64,000 bases of DNA from Mesostigma viride. Lineage: Eukaryota > Streptophyta > Mesostigmatophyceae > Mesostigmatales > Mesostigmataceae. Within the stretch, counting starts at the first letter, position 1. Every line of letters begins with the position of its first letter. The position numbers and the translations under genes were made by a program. Of this stretch, positions 32,640 to 42,233 are shown one piece after another. The stretch is taken from NCBI GenBank assembly GCA_009746045.1, contig RPFO01001930.1:1-64000 (forward strand). The letters run 5' to 3'. Below the pieces are notes generated by a model. That model made no database searches. It saw only the letters and a list, made by a program, of their open reading frames with translations, and was not told where the DNA came from.

Positions 32640-34106
32640 ATGAAGCGCCTGCGAAGGCTGATTACATGGTTTAAAACCGACTTCAGAGAGATTGTTGCCC
32701 CATCATCCATCCCAGACCCGCCCGGGTATCCCGCTTATCGCCGCCCGACATTCAAAGAACATGTCGAGGTAGGGACTGTTTTTAGAAGTCCCTGCGATGG
32801 TCATTTTGTGCACACGTAGGTCAATAGTAATTTATGAATCTTCATAATGGCACGGCGTCGTCTGCAACACGCGGCTATTCCTGTTTGAAAGTACATAAAC
32901 CCTGTTTCTGCATTCCTGCGGTGTCCGTGGAATCAGGCGTCCCGGTTGGCTTGGAAGGACTATGTCCAGACCTGGAAGCCCGATCCACCGCCTGTCACGG
33001 AGGACGCGGCCAAGCAGGAGCCGCCGGAGCCTGTTGAGACGACCTCTAAGGAGGAGCTGATGTCAGAAATCGGTATGTTTGGCGTGCAACACGCTGCAAA
33101 ACTCGTCCTGCTTTCTGCATGTTATGATTGGAAGGACTTGTGGGCTTTGCTCATGTGGTACCAGTGTCCTATCCTTCTCAGTATCCTTGCATGCATGCAT
33201 GCATGCATGCATATCAAGAAAGGAGGCCAAGGAAGAAGGGCAAGACGAAAGGAGGGTGGATGCATGCATGCATGCATGTCTCCTTTTTCCTTGCTCTCGT
33301 CCACACTGTCCAGCATGCGCCCTCAGTTCTTCCTGCCCTTCCCTAAATGTGTATCAAGCCCTTTTCCTTTATCCCTGTCCCATGTCTCTCACCCTGCACA
33401 TTCTCCCCCTTGCCCTCCCCCCTCGTCCCATTTTGTGCACGTGCATGTTTGCCTATTTACCCATGTCTTCCCATGCTATTGGTGCCAACTACGAGGCGTT
33501 GTTCATGGGGTGTCGCCCATCCTGTCTGCATGCTTGCTCCCGCCACGGGCTTGATGGGCACGCGCATACTCCTGGACATGCCTGGGTTATAGAAATACTA
33601 ATATATTGTTAATATAGAAATAATACTATATGATTCAATCGGTTGCCTTGATGACATTTTTTAAAGCTGCAAGTTTTAGTTAAATTAGAAAGCTCATTTC
33701 ACTTCGTATAGTCTCATTGAATCTCATTAAATTGTAGTGAGTCTCACTGAATCTCACTGAATCTCACTGAATCTCACTGAATCTCACTGAACCATCGAGT
33801 CTCATAATGTGCGGCGCGACAGCTGGCGCGTCCAAGGCCGGCGCCGAGCGCCTACGCCCCGCCCTCCAGAAGCTCTACATGGTGCGCCTCGCAAACTTCC
33901 GCGACGCGCTGCGCCAGTTTGCCGAGGGCTACCGTGAGGGCTTCTCGCAGGCCTACATGTCCAAGGACTACTTCGGTGGGTTTGGGTTCCCGGCCGACGT
34001 CGCGGCACGGGAGCGGGAGGCAAGCAACGCCGCGAAGACCTCCCCCCCCAATCAAGCGCCAACGGTGCCATCTGGCTCAAAACGGTCGCACGTTGACAAT
34101 CCATGA
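32640..34106 (+). CDS. Unrecognised three-exon gene, 182 aa, divergent to BBS9
   Basis: Exons 32640-32768, 32937-33072 and 33823-34106 join with matching phases (0, then 1), GT-AG introns and a stop at 34104-34106. The start ATG lies in AAAATGAAG with an upstream in-frame stop. The product begins MKRLRRLITWFKTDF, a basic amphipathic start; residues 25-60 are Pro- and Tyr/Trp-rich (PDPPGYPAYRRP, WKDYVQTWKPDPPP); 62-85 is acidic; 95-150 is a likely helical segment (LQKLYMVRLANFRDALRQF) ending in SKDYFGGFGFP; the C-terminal 35 residues look disordered. No signal peptide or membrane segment is evident; the basic amphipathic start could serve as a mitochondrial presequence. Intron 2 contains a TCTCACTGAA decamer repeat just before the acceptor. 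I do not recognise the family. Confidence 0.7.
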
Positions 34107-34217
34107 GACAACCAGTGCTTATCCAGTTGTTTTGACATTTTTTTGTATGGATCGAAATCTAACAGGTGAGCACTCTTAAAGAGTGGTTACCTTGCAGAGA
34201 GATCGCTGAGAGGTCAA

Positions 34218-34315
34218 CAATGTCAAGGAGACAACCAGCGCAGGCCAGGAATTGGGAGAATCCGGACCATGGTAGCTCGAGCCTGCCGTTATCCTGTCCG
34301 CGTTTTCTTGAAAGT
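34218..34315 (-). mobile_element. Penelope-like 3' end fragment
   Basis: GAGACAACCAGCGCAGGCC, GGGAGAATCCGGACCATGGT, AGCTCGAGCCTGCCGTTATC and CCGCGTTTTC match the terminal ~95 bp of the element at 49223 onward, reverse complemented relative to its sense. It is a strongly 5'-truncated copy just downstream of the 182-residue gene. Confidence 0.75.
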
Positions 34316-34579
34316 GTGTAAATTGAAGTGGCGGTGTTCCCCACATGGGTGGGGAATGGCGGCACTGGCTGGCTAGGCAACTTGAGTGGCATTTGCACTT
34401 TTATGTGGTACTGCCCCGGCGTATGTTCTTGGCGAAATGGATTTGGGGGATTAATAAATTACACGCGGTCCTGTTGGGGAACCGCGGTCCCGTTCCAGGG
34501 AGCTTAATAATTGCAAGAAAGGCACATGTAACTGCCTCGGGGAAATGGCGCCAGAGCACAAAGGTGATCTAGCGGGTAT

Positions 34580-34705
34580 CATATCTGAGCCGCACACGTT
34601 CGCAAGGAGGACTTGTATACCTAGGCATGCAACTTATGACCAGCACCATGGTAGATTGCAACTAGTAGGGTGCCCACTTTGCTCGCACCAACCAGGTAGA
34701 TACAC
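34580..34705 (+). mobile_element. LINE1 fragment, C-terminal coding part
   Basis: GCAAGGAGGACTTGTATACC, ACCAGCACCAT and CTAGTAGGGTGCCCACTTTG followed by CTCGCACCAACCAGGTAGA match LINE1 around its GHLARTNQVD block (compare 38910-39010). Confidence 0.65.
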
Positions 34706-34865
34706 ACATATTCCGGCGAGCCACGAGCCACGAGGTAGCCATGGCTGACGGCGGAGCTCATAACCTTCACGTTTGGGCACCAAATTCGGCCGTGAATATC
34801 ACCATCGCTTCGTCTCTCTAAGACGCACACGCTGATATACTTTCCCGAAACTAAAACCCAATATT

Positions 34866-36240
34866 ATGGTGAGCAAATGCTCGACTACGCAACGCAGCCT
34901 GGCCTGCGGCTGCGATGAGCCAAGAAAATTCTCCTGCAGCTTCGGCTGCAGTTCCGCCCGGCCTCCCAGGCAGCGGTGACACTACTCAAGCATTGGTATA
35001 GTGCACTCCGCTCCTAGCTGCGGCCTCGCCTTCAGCATTGCCTGATCCCAAACGCAGCCGCCCAGCATGCACCGCGCTGGACAGAACCGCGCTTCCAGCC
35101 TCAACCCTTCAAAGTCGACGATCACGAATGGCTCAACATTTTTCCGAGCGATGCTCTGCATTGCATATTCTACGGGGACTGCGCCTCGCTTTACGACCTG
35201 TGCATCCATCTCCACAGCATCGACCGTCTCATCTTTGAGTATGGCAAATGGTGCCCCCTCACCTATGTGACGGATCACCCCCAACCCCGCCCCCGCCTTC
35301 AGCACCTCATCCTTTGCTCCCTTCTCATGCGTTCTGACGGCGAGATCTGGGCTCCATCCATCTCCGCATCCACACTCCGTTCCATCCTTACAGAAGCGCC
35401 CTTCCAGCAGCACGTGACCCCCCTTGCTGCCGATGTGGCAGCAATGGGAGGCACGCTGGCTACTGAGCTCCCTCACCTTTCCACCACCGTCGCCTCCACC
35501 TCGATCCACTGCCATTTCCGCCTCCACTGCCGACATCAAGGCCCAGCTCCTTGACCTCGACAAGCGCCTCCAAGCCACCGCCACCGCCCTTGAGTGCTTG
35601 CATGACACCGCAGGCCTCAACGCCCAGGCGGTGAAGGACATCGCTGCCCAGCCGGCATCTGCTGGCAGCCCGGCCGGTGATGCTCCCTCCACCTGGGCGG
35701 CACCACACCACCTCCACCACCTCCACCATCGCGGCACAGCTCAAGCAACAAGCACTCGACCTTGGTGAGGATGCCGACATCAACCAGCGCAGCCACAATG
35801 TCGGCATGACCATCGTCAAGCACTTCGACCAGCCGGCAGACGAGACCTCGACGACTCTTCTCACGGCATTTAATTAAGCGCGACATTTCTTGCCCCCATG
35901 TACATAACTCACTGGTGAGCTGCGGATGTTGGCTGTCCGCCTCCCCCGCGCGCGGGGTAAGGCTGGCCCAACACCCGTGCTCCTCACCTTTAAGTACATG
36001 GCGGACAAGCTGTCATTCCATGCCGCAATTAGAAGCTCTTGGGGACTCGCTTCACGCTGGACGACGACTTGACCCTGGCCCAGCAACAGCGTCGACGCGA
36101 GCTATCAGTATGGCCGACCTACCTTCAGCTCCGGCAGAGCGCAGGGGGGAAGCCGGTATACTGGACGGGGGCGGTCATCCACGTTGACCACAAGCCCTGG
36201 CAAGCACTGACCTCCTGCCATGCACCTCAGTCTAGGGAAT
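34866..36240 (+). pseudogene. LINE ORF1-like remnant, frameshifted
   Basis: Consecutive plus-strand pieces in different frames make sense as one protein: 35012-35554 (DDHEWLNIFPSDALHCIFYG), a coiled-coil-like segment at about 35500-35690 (DIKAQLLDLDKRLQATATAL), then ARGKAGPTPVLLTFKYMADK at about 35950 and FTLDDDLTLAQQQRRRE, SAGGKPVYWTGAVIHVD at 36045-36185. The coiled coil followed by a basic domain with an LT..Q..R pattern resembles the RNA-binding ORF1 proteins of L1-type LINEs. The assignment is by pattern only. Which LINE of this window it belongs to is unknown. The long minus-strand frame over 34982-35737 is a shadow. Confidence 0.45.
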
Positions 36241-36246
36241 TTATAT

Positions 36247-36307
36247 CAAGAAGACAACCAGCGCAGGCCGGCCGGAAATCGGGAGAATCCGGACCATGGT
36301 AGCTCGA
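36247..36307 (-). mobile_element. Penelope-like 3' end fragment, about 60 bp
   Basis: CAAGAAGACAACCAGCGCAG to CCGGACCATGGTAGCTCGAG matches the last ~60 bp of the Penelope-like element, with a small CCGG duplication. It abuts the end of the LINE ORF1 remnant. Confidence 0.75.
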
Positions 36308-36439
36308 GCATTATATAACAGCTAGTGGTGTACATTAGTAGCATGTGGCCTTCGCGCATGTGCGCCCATATAATGGCCCCCATGGATGATGCTTTCAGCA
36401 TTTAGTTACGCCCTGCCAATAATGGGACCGGGCCCCATG

Positions 36440-36753
36440 GATGATGCATTCAGAATTTATCCCAGCTTTGCCTTTGCAGAGAGTCACTCTCTGATGAGAA
36501 GCCATGCCCTAGCTCTTGCATAGCCACAGTAATAATCTTCCCCCCCACGACAGGCCCCCCTTATAGCTGGGTTGAGCTTGATAGAACGTGGTGGAGCAGG
36601 TGCCCTTGACGTGCACCTAGAGCAAGTGTTGTTTACATTCCTATGCACCGGGGCCCTTGCAGGAAGTAGCTTAGAATGTATTAAAATCCATATGGCCTTT
36701 CTCTATAGCTAGGATATGTGAGCACTACAGACACTCCCAACGGAGTTATGTTC
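36440..36753 (+). mobile_element. SINE2-like repeat copy
   Basis: It matches the reverse complement of 60550-60890 in order: AGAGAGTCACTCTCTGATGA (compare GGGAGTAACTCTCTGCTGA), GCCATGCCCTAGC, ACAGGC.CCCCTT, GTGCACCTAGAGCAAG, CTTGCAGGAAGTAGCTTAG and the end ACTCCCAACGGAGTTATGTT. A third, 3'-only copy is at 40706-40778. The CTCC-CAAC-GGAG hairpin near the 3' end resembles that of LINE1. It has no coding capacity. Confidence 0.65.
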
Positions 36754-36756
36754 CTA

Positions 36757-36985
36757 ATCAACCAGGTAGATCGACACATCTCGTGCCCCCCCCGCAGGGG
36801 CTCCGGGCGCTTCGACCTGCTCAGCCAGGCGCAGGCACCTCCTCACATGCACGTACGTGCAGTTAACGGGCCCAGCAATATGGACTAGACGTCGCCGCAA
36901 CTGAGGCCCGCACTTTCAAGGAGCAGCTAGTAGAGGACATGTGGGGCCTAGGCCTCTCCATGATTATATCAGACCATTTGGAAAA
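36757..36985 (+). mobile_element. LINE1 C-terminal fragment
   Basis: AACCAGGTAGATCGACACAT to GGGGCCTAGGCCTCTCCATG corresponds to LINE1 from NQVD to GLGLS, with insertions. It joins directly to reverse-transcriptase sequence of another LINE1 copy at 36986, so it is a rearranged piece. Confidence 0.65.
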
Positions 36986-37667
36986 CAATATACATGGCAA
37001 CACAGTTTTCGCACGATGCTGTACAAGAACAAGGGGTCGCCCGACGACGGTCCCGGCAACAAAAGAGGGGTGTGCATCCAAAGTGCCCCCCTCAAGCTTC
37101 TCATGCGGCTCATCCTGAACCGCCTGCACACGGCCCTGGACGGCCACCTCAGCGATCGGACTCAGCACGGCTTCCGTCCAGGCCGCAACACAGTTCAGGC
37201 GCTCTTTGCTATACTCGCCGCCTTGTGGAAGAACTGCATCGCCTTCAGCCTGGTGAGTCTCCTCTGAATGCACCTTGTGCTGGTGGACTTATCAAAGCCT
37301 TTGATTCGGTTTTCTGGCCTGCGCTGTGGGACATCCTCGCTCTGTTCCGGATCCGACCCGTCCCCTAGGGTTAAGTTGCTATCATCCGCAACCTGTATGA
37401 AGGGTCCACCACTTCGGTGCACACTTCCTACGGGACCATGCCACGGCCATGCCCTTTACATAAGGGTGTGTGGCAGGGCGCATGCGTGCTGTCGCCCTAC
37501 CTGTGAATCATTATTGTGGTCGAATACGTAATGATTCAGGCGTGCAAGTGGTTTGCTCGCATCGTACCGGTAGAGAACCAGGGGTGCAGGTCGCCAACCC
37601 GTCCTTGGCATGGCGGGGCGGAAACGGGGATTAATTCGGCTGCATGGCGGACATCATCTATAATAAT

Positions 37668-38287
37668 TTCAGAGTATAGGATATGCTGCTCATGTCCGCA
37701 ATGAGGACCTGTACCAGGGCATGCCCTATATCACCAGCACCATTAAGCAACGACGCCTGCAGCTAGTAGGGCACCTAGCTCGCACCAACCAGGTAGACAC
37801 CTCACGTGGCCCCCCCGCAGGACTGCGACCAGCCCAGCCTGGCCGGCACCTCCTCACGTGGGCCGGGCCCAGTGACGTTAGACGCCGCAAGGCCCGCACC
37901 TTCAAAGAACAGCTAGTAGAGGACATGGGGGGCCTAGGCCTCTCCGTGATTGGAAGAAGATGATGGACAAGGCCAAGTGGGCCCAGGTCATAGCGGACAA
38001 CGAGCCCCCCCCAGTGGGGAAGCGCCCGCGTGTGCAATCCCGTGGGAGGCACGCCAGACAGCTCCCCAAGGGCAGCGTGCGGCTGTCTAGATGGATGTGG
38101 TAGTTAGAATGCTGTTATTATCTAGATAGATGTAGTATGTAGCTGATGTAGATAGATTAGACCGGTAGGACTGTTTGCACCCATCCATCCATCCATCGGG
38201 GTTAATGCTCCGTGACTCCCCAACGGGAGCACGAGTCTAATTAATTAATTAATTAATTAATTAATTAATGAATGAATTAATGAATTA
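37668..38287 (+). mobile_element. 5'-truncated LINE1 nested in LINE1
   Basis: A 620-bp insertion flanked by ATCTATAATAAT (37656-37667 and 38288-38299). It starts inside the C-terminal domain (YAAHVRNEDLYQGMPY), carries the 3' UTR with about four CCAT units, the 3' hairpin and a (TTAA/AATG)n tail. Removing it reconnects the ADIIY and ADDTTLFE halves of the host copy's catalytic region. Confidence 0.8.
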
Positions 38288-38671
38288 ATCTATAATAATG
38301 CAGACGACACCACCCTCTTCGAGGGCACTGAGCACGTGCATGCAGACGTGGCTTGACTGCCTGCATGGCAATCGAAGCCCGTGTGGTGGGGCCTGAGGTC
38401 AGCAAGAAGACTGAGGCTCTGGCGATTGCCCGGCTCGATCACTCAGCCCCCGGCCGCCCGACCTCTTTCTACTTGACGGCTCTCGAGTCCTGTATCGGGA
38501 CCGCGTCAAGCTGCTGGTAAGCTTACTCCCCAGCTGCGAGGCTGATGTGGACCACCGTATGCATGTCCCTCGCCTGGCTGGCGCACGCTTTACGCCAAGA
38601 CCGGGCCCTGTGGCGCAAGCCCTTGGGCAAGATAGAGAAACAGGACCTGTACAAAATTAAAACAGGACCAA

Positions 38672-38756
38672 TATCGGGGTTAATGCTCCGCGACTCCCCA
38701 ACGGGAGCACGAGTCTAGATAATTAATTAATTAATTAATTATTAAATTAATTATAA
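38672..38756 (+). mobile_element. LINE1 tail-only insertion
   Basis: GGGGTTAATGCTCCGCGACT, CCCCAACGGGAGCACGAGTC plus an AATTAATT-type tail sits inside LINE1 coding sequence, between 'aacaggacc' and 'aaggtcctggtcgg', which adjoin in the copy at 16000. A short AAAACAGGACC duplication precedes it; the exact TSD is unclear. Confidence 0.65.
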
Positions 38757-39392
38757 GGTCCTGGTCGGCCTCCCTGTTCTTACGTACGGGGCCGAGACAC
38801 GGGTCGATCATGTGGACTCTCACTGCCGACCTTGCCAACAAGCTGTCCAGATGGCGCGGTCACCAACATGCTGCGGTCAACTTTTCGTGTAGGATACGCT
38901 GCTCATGTCCGCAAGGAGGACTTGTACCTCGGCATGCCAATTATCACCAGCACCATCAAGCAGCGGCGCCTGATGCTCGCAGGGCACTTAGCTCGCACAA
39001 ACCAGGTAGACACCTCACGTGGCCCCTCTGCAGGGCTGCGCCCCGCCCAGCCGGGCCGGCACCTCCTCACGTGGGCTGGGTTAGATCGATGCCGCAAGGC
39101 CCGCACCTTCAATTAAGAACAGCTTGTAGAGGACATGGGGGGCCTAGGCCTCTCCGTGATTTGGAAAAAGATGATGGACAAGGCCAAGTGGGCCCAGGTC
39201 GTAGAAGACAACAACCCCCCTGCAGCCTGGGGGAAGTAGCGTGTTTGCACACGTGGACGGCATGCTAGACAAGACCCCTACCTAGGGTCGCGGGCACCAT
39301 TAGAGTAGGACTGTTTTGTTAATAGCTTGCAGATAGCTGGTAGCTAGCTTAGACCGGTAGGATTGCGTGTACACACCCACCCACCCACCCAC

Positions 39393-40453
39393 CCATCCAT
39401 CCATCCATCCATCCATCCATCCATCCATCCATCCATCCATCCATCCATCCATCCATCCATCCATCCATCCATCCATCCATCCATCCATCCATCCATCCAT
39501 CCATCCATCCATCCATCCATCCATCCATCCATCCATCCATCCATCCATCCATCCATCCATCCATCCATCCATCCATCCATCCATCCATCCATCCATCCAT
39601 CCATCCATCCATCCATCCATCCATCCATCCATCCATCCATCCATCCATCCATCCATCCATCCATCCATCCATCCATCCATCCATCCATCCATCCATCCAT
39701 CCATCCATCCATCCATCCATCCATCCATCCATCCATCCATCCATCCATCCATCCATCCATCCATCCATCCATCCATCCATCCATCCATCCATCCATCCAT
39801 CCATCCATCCATCCATCCATCCATCCATCCATCCATCCATCCATCCATCCATCCATCCATCCATCCATCCATCCATCCATCCATCCATCCATCCATCCAT
39901 CCATCCATCCATCCATCCATCCATCCATCCATCCATCCATCCATCCATCCATCCATCCATCCATCCATCCATCCATCCATCCATCCATCCATCCATCCAT
40001 CCATCCATCCATCCATCCATCCATCCATCCATCCATCCATCCATCCATCCATCCATCCATCCATCCATCCATCCATCCATCCATCCATCCATCCATCCAT
40101 CCATCCATCCATCCATCCATCCATCCATCCATCCATCCATCCATCCATCCATCCATCCATCCATCCATCCATCCATCCATCCATCCATCCATCCATCCAT
40201 CCATCCATCCATCCATCCATCCATCCATCCATCCATCCATCCATCCATCCATCCATCCATCCATCCATCCATCCATCCATCCATCCATCCATCCATCCAT
40301 CCATCCATCCATCCATCCATCCATCCATCCATCCATCCATCCATCCATCCATCCATCCATCCATCCATCCATCCATCCATCCATCCATCCATCCATCCAT
40401 CCATCCATCCATCCATCCATCCATCCATCCATCCATCCATCCATCCATCCATC
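39393..40453. repeat. (CCAT)n array, about 265 units
   Basis: A nearly perfect tetranucleotide tract preceded by four CCAC units, in the 3' UTR of the LINE1 copy just before its conserved 3' end. It is the second expansion at the same site of the same family. The 380-codon repeat frames on both strands are by-products. Confidence 0.95.
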
Positions 40454-40659
40454 GATCGGGGTTAATGCTCCGTGACTCCCCAACGGGAGCATGAGTTTAA
40501 TTAATTAATGAATGAATCAACTCAAGATATTCGCATTCCTCCCCAAGGAGCATGGCCGGAAGCAACGCTGAATCACCCGGCTGCGATGCGCCTGTTGGGC
40601 TTAGTTAGTGCATGGTCTCCTTGCGCGTACTGCACAATTGCTAGAAACTAGTGGTGGAG

Positions 40660-40705
40660 GGATTTTCCCGATTTCTGGCCTGCGTTGGTTGTCTCCTCCT
40701 TGACA
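40660..40705 (+). mobile_element. Penelope-like 3' end fragment, about 45 bp
   Basis: TTTTCCCGATTTCTGGCCTG followed by CGTTGGTTGTCTCCTCCTTG matches the terminal ~45 bp of the element in sense orientation, with a few changes. Confidence 0.65.
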
Positions 40706-40778
40706 GAGGCATTAAATTAAAATTAAATTATAACATGCCTCCGTTGGGAGATCATGTAGCACATATTCCTTGATATAG
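40706..40778 (-). mobile_element. SINE2-like 3' end fragment
   Basis: On the minus strand: CAAGGAATATGTGCTACATG, ATCTCCCAACGGAGGCATGT and an (AATTT)n-type tail. It corresponds to the last ~60 bp of the copies at 36753 and 60550 and is cut or bordered by the hAT element at 40787. Confidence 0.6.
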
Positions 40779-40786
40779 GATGGGTG

Positions 40787-42225
40787 CAGAGTTAAATAGT
40801 ACGTAGTACGGTAAAATACGGTCCCGGGGTGTACTATGTATAATACGCTAGTACGGTGTATAATACGTTTTAGTACGGTACAATGCTAAATGGCTTGTTT
40901 TTCTGTGTTTTTTGGAGGTTTAAGAATACCTGAGCATGTACCACCTTAAACATGACAAAATACACGTGTTTCCACATGTAATAATTCCAACACGGCATGG
41001 CATCAACTGAATATAAGCCACCGTCATCATCATTCTTGCTGAATAAACCTTCATTTACCCTAATGTTCAATAAAGTGTTTTCACATGTAATAAGTCCAAC
41101 ACGGCATGGCATCAACTGAATATAAGCCACCGTCATCATCATGCTTGCTGAATAAACCTTCATTTACCCTAATGTTCAATCAAGTGTTAACGTCAATAGT
41201 GAAACCTTAACATGGCATGACGGCCCTGAAAACACAAATATCAACGTGCACGCTGCTAATATCAAGACCATAAATAGGATGGTTGCTGGATTCGATTGCA
41301 ATCCCATTTGAAAAACTGCACGTGACTCCATCCATGGCCAATAATACATTATCGGAACGCCCCTTGCTCTGCGATGCGCTGGACCCAGCTCCGGTGTTGC
41401 TAGTGCTAGCACGGGCACACTTCCACGTTCGTGCATCACTCTCCTCGATCTCTGGCTCCTCATTCATCAGACCTTCCCTACGCAGGTCCCGGACCTCGGC
41501 CGCCATCTCTACTCGAGCAGCATCCTGCCGTCGCCGCTTCTAATTGGCCTCCTCCGCCTCCTCCTGCAGCAGCCTGACACGAAAGGCCTTTGGCGGATTC
41601 ATGCATTTGCTCACCCCGTTGAAGGTTGCATATTGGCTACCCATGATGTGAGCCTTCGCCCGCGTGGCAGTGCCATTAAGGCCGCCTTGCATGTCAGGCA
41701 TGCCATTGCGTAATTCCCTGTCAGGTGCCCATCCATCCTTGATAAGTTTATCCTTTGATATAAAGGTCCAAACAGATTCCTGTTGCACAGCCATCTCATC
41801 CCCGTCACCACCAAAGGGGCCATCACCAGCATCGCCAATTTCGTCTCCCATGGCTGCTATAGACGTTTTGTCGAATTGTTAGCATGCGCGCACCAACAAT
41901 GCCGGGGTACACAGACTTGCAGTCGGTACAGCCTGTAATGCCTTCGTCTCTGTGTTTTCCGGCCAGCTTGGCAGCATTCCGAGCAACCCCGTCGCCCGGT
42001 AACCTTGCAATTGTACGCATAGATACTAGGAGTAAGCAAAAAGACCGAGCCGCAGCCTCCCAGGCCCCTCCAAACGCGCGAAATTATCTCGTACGTGCCA
42101 AATACGCGTATTGTACGCTGTCGTACAGCTGCACCGTACGAAAACCACATATTTCGTACGGTAAAACTACGTATTACGTATAATACGCGTACTAATCGTA
42201 TTATACGCCGTACTATTTTTCACTG
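40787..42225 (-). mobile_element. hAT-type DNA transposon, 1439 bp, with 8-bp TSD
   Basis: Identical 8-bp GATGGGTG copies flank the element (40779-40786 and 42226-42233). Its ends are inverted: left CAGAGTTAAATAGTACG, right (reverse complement) CAGTGAAAAATAGTACG, the CAGTG-like start and 8-bp duplication being the hAT hallmark. Both ends carry many AGTACG and TAATACG subterminal repeats, typical transposase-binding arrays. Inside, a ~112-bp tandem duplication lies at 40970-41190 and transposase N-terminal remnants at 41200-41900. It is far shorter than an autonomous hAT and lacks the dimerisation region, so it needs a transposase from elsewhere. Confidence 0.85.
41200..41905 (-). pseudogene. 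hAT transposase N-terminal remnant with BED-type zinc finger
   Basis: Minus-strand frames read, in order, ACLTCK (Cys-x2-Cys, about 41700), then in the next frame ATRAKAHIMGS..GVSKCMNPPKAF: together a C-x2-C...H...C BED-like finger with the K-x-H and V-x-K-C-x(2)-P pattern of hAT transposases. A single TAG stop at about 41541 is followed in the same frame by KRRRQDAARVEMAAEVRDLR and an acidic/Ser-rich stretch to about 41207. One frameshift and one stop break it. The catalytic core is absent. Confidence 0.55.
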
Positions 42226-42233
42226 GATGGGTG

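Larger units (their letters stand above)
36986..40505 (+). mobile_element. LINE1 copy with nested LINE1, tail insertion and CCAT array
   Basis: Reverse-transcriptase blocks (YKNKGSPDDGPGNKRGVC, RTQHGFRPGRN, DSVFWPALWDIL, WQGACVLSPYL) run to 37667. A second LINE1 (37668-38287) is nested there, and the frame goes on at 38300 with ADDTTLFEGTEHV, KKTEALAI and, after another small insertion (38672-38756), YGAETR, GHLARTNQVD and [20 protein letters not shown]. The stop at about 39238 is followed by a 3' UTR with a 1.06-kb CCAT array, the conserved hairpin GTGACTCCC..GGGAGCA and an AATT/AATG tail to 40505. The copy is dead through many indels. Confidence 0.8.

Noticed and set aside
34982-35737. 251-codon minus-strand frame
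   Set aside because: It is the mirror of the plus-strand ORF1-like remnant, whose motifs make more sense.
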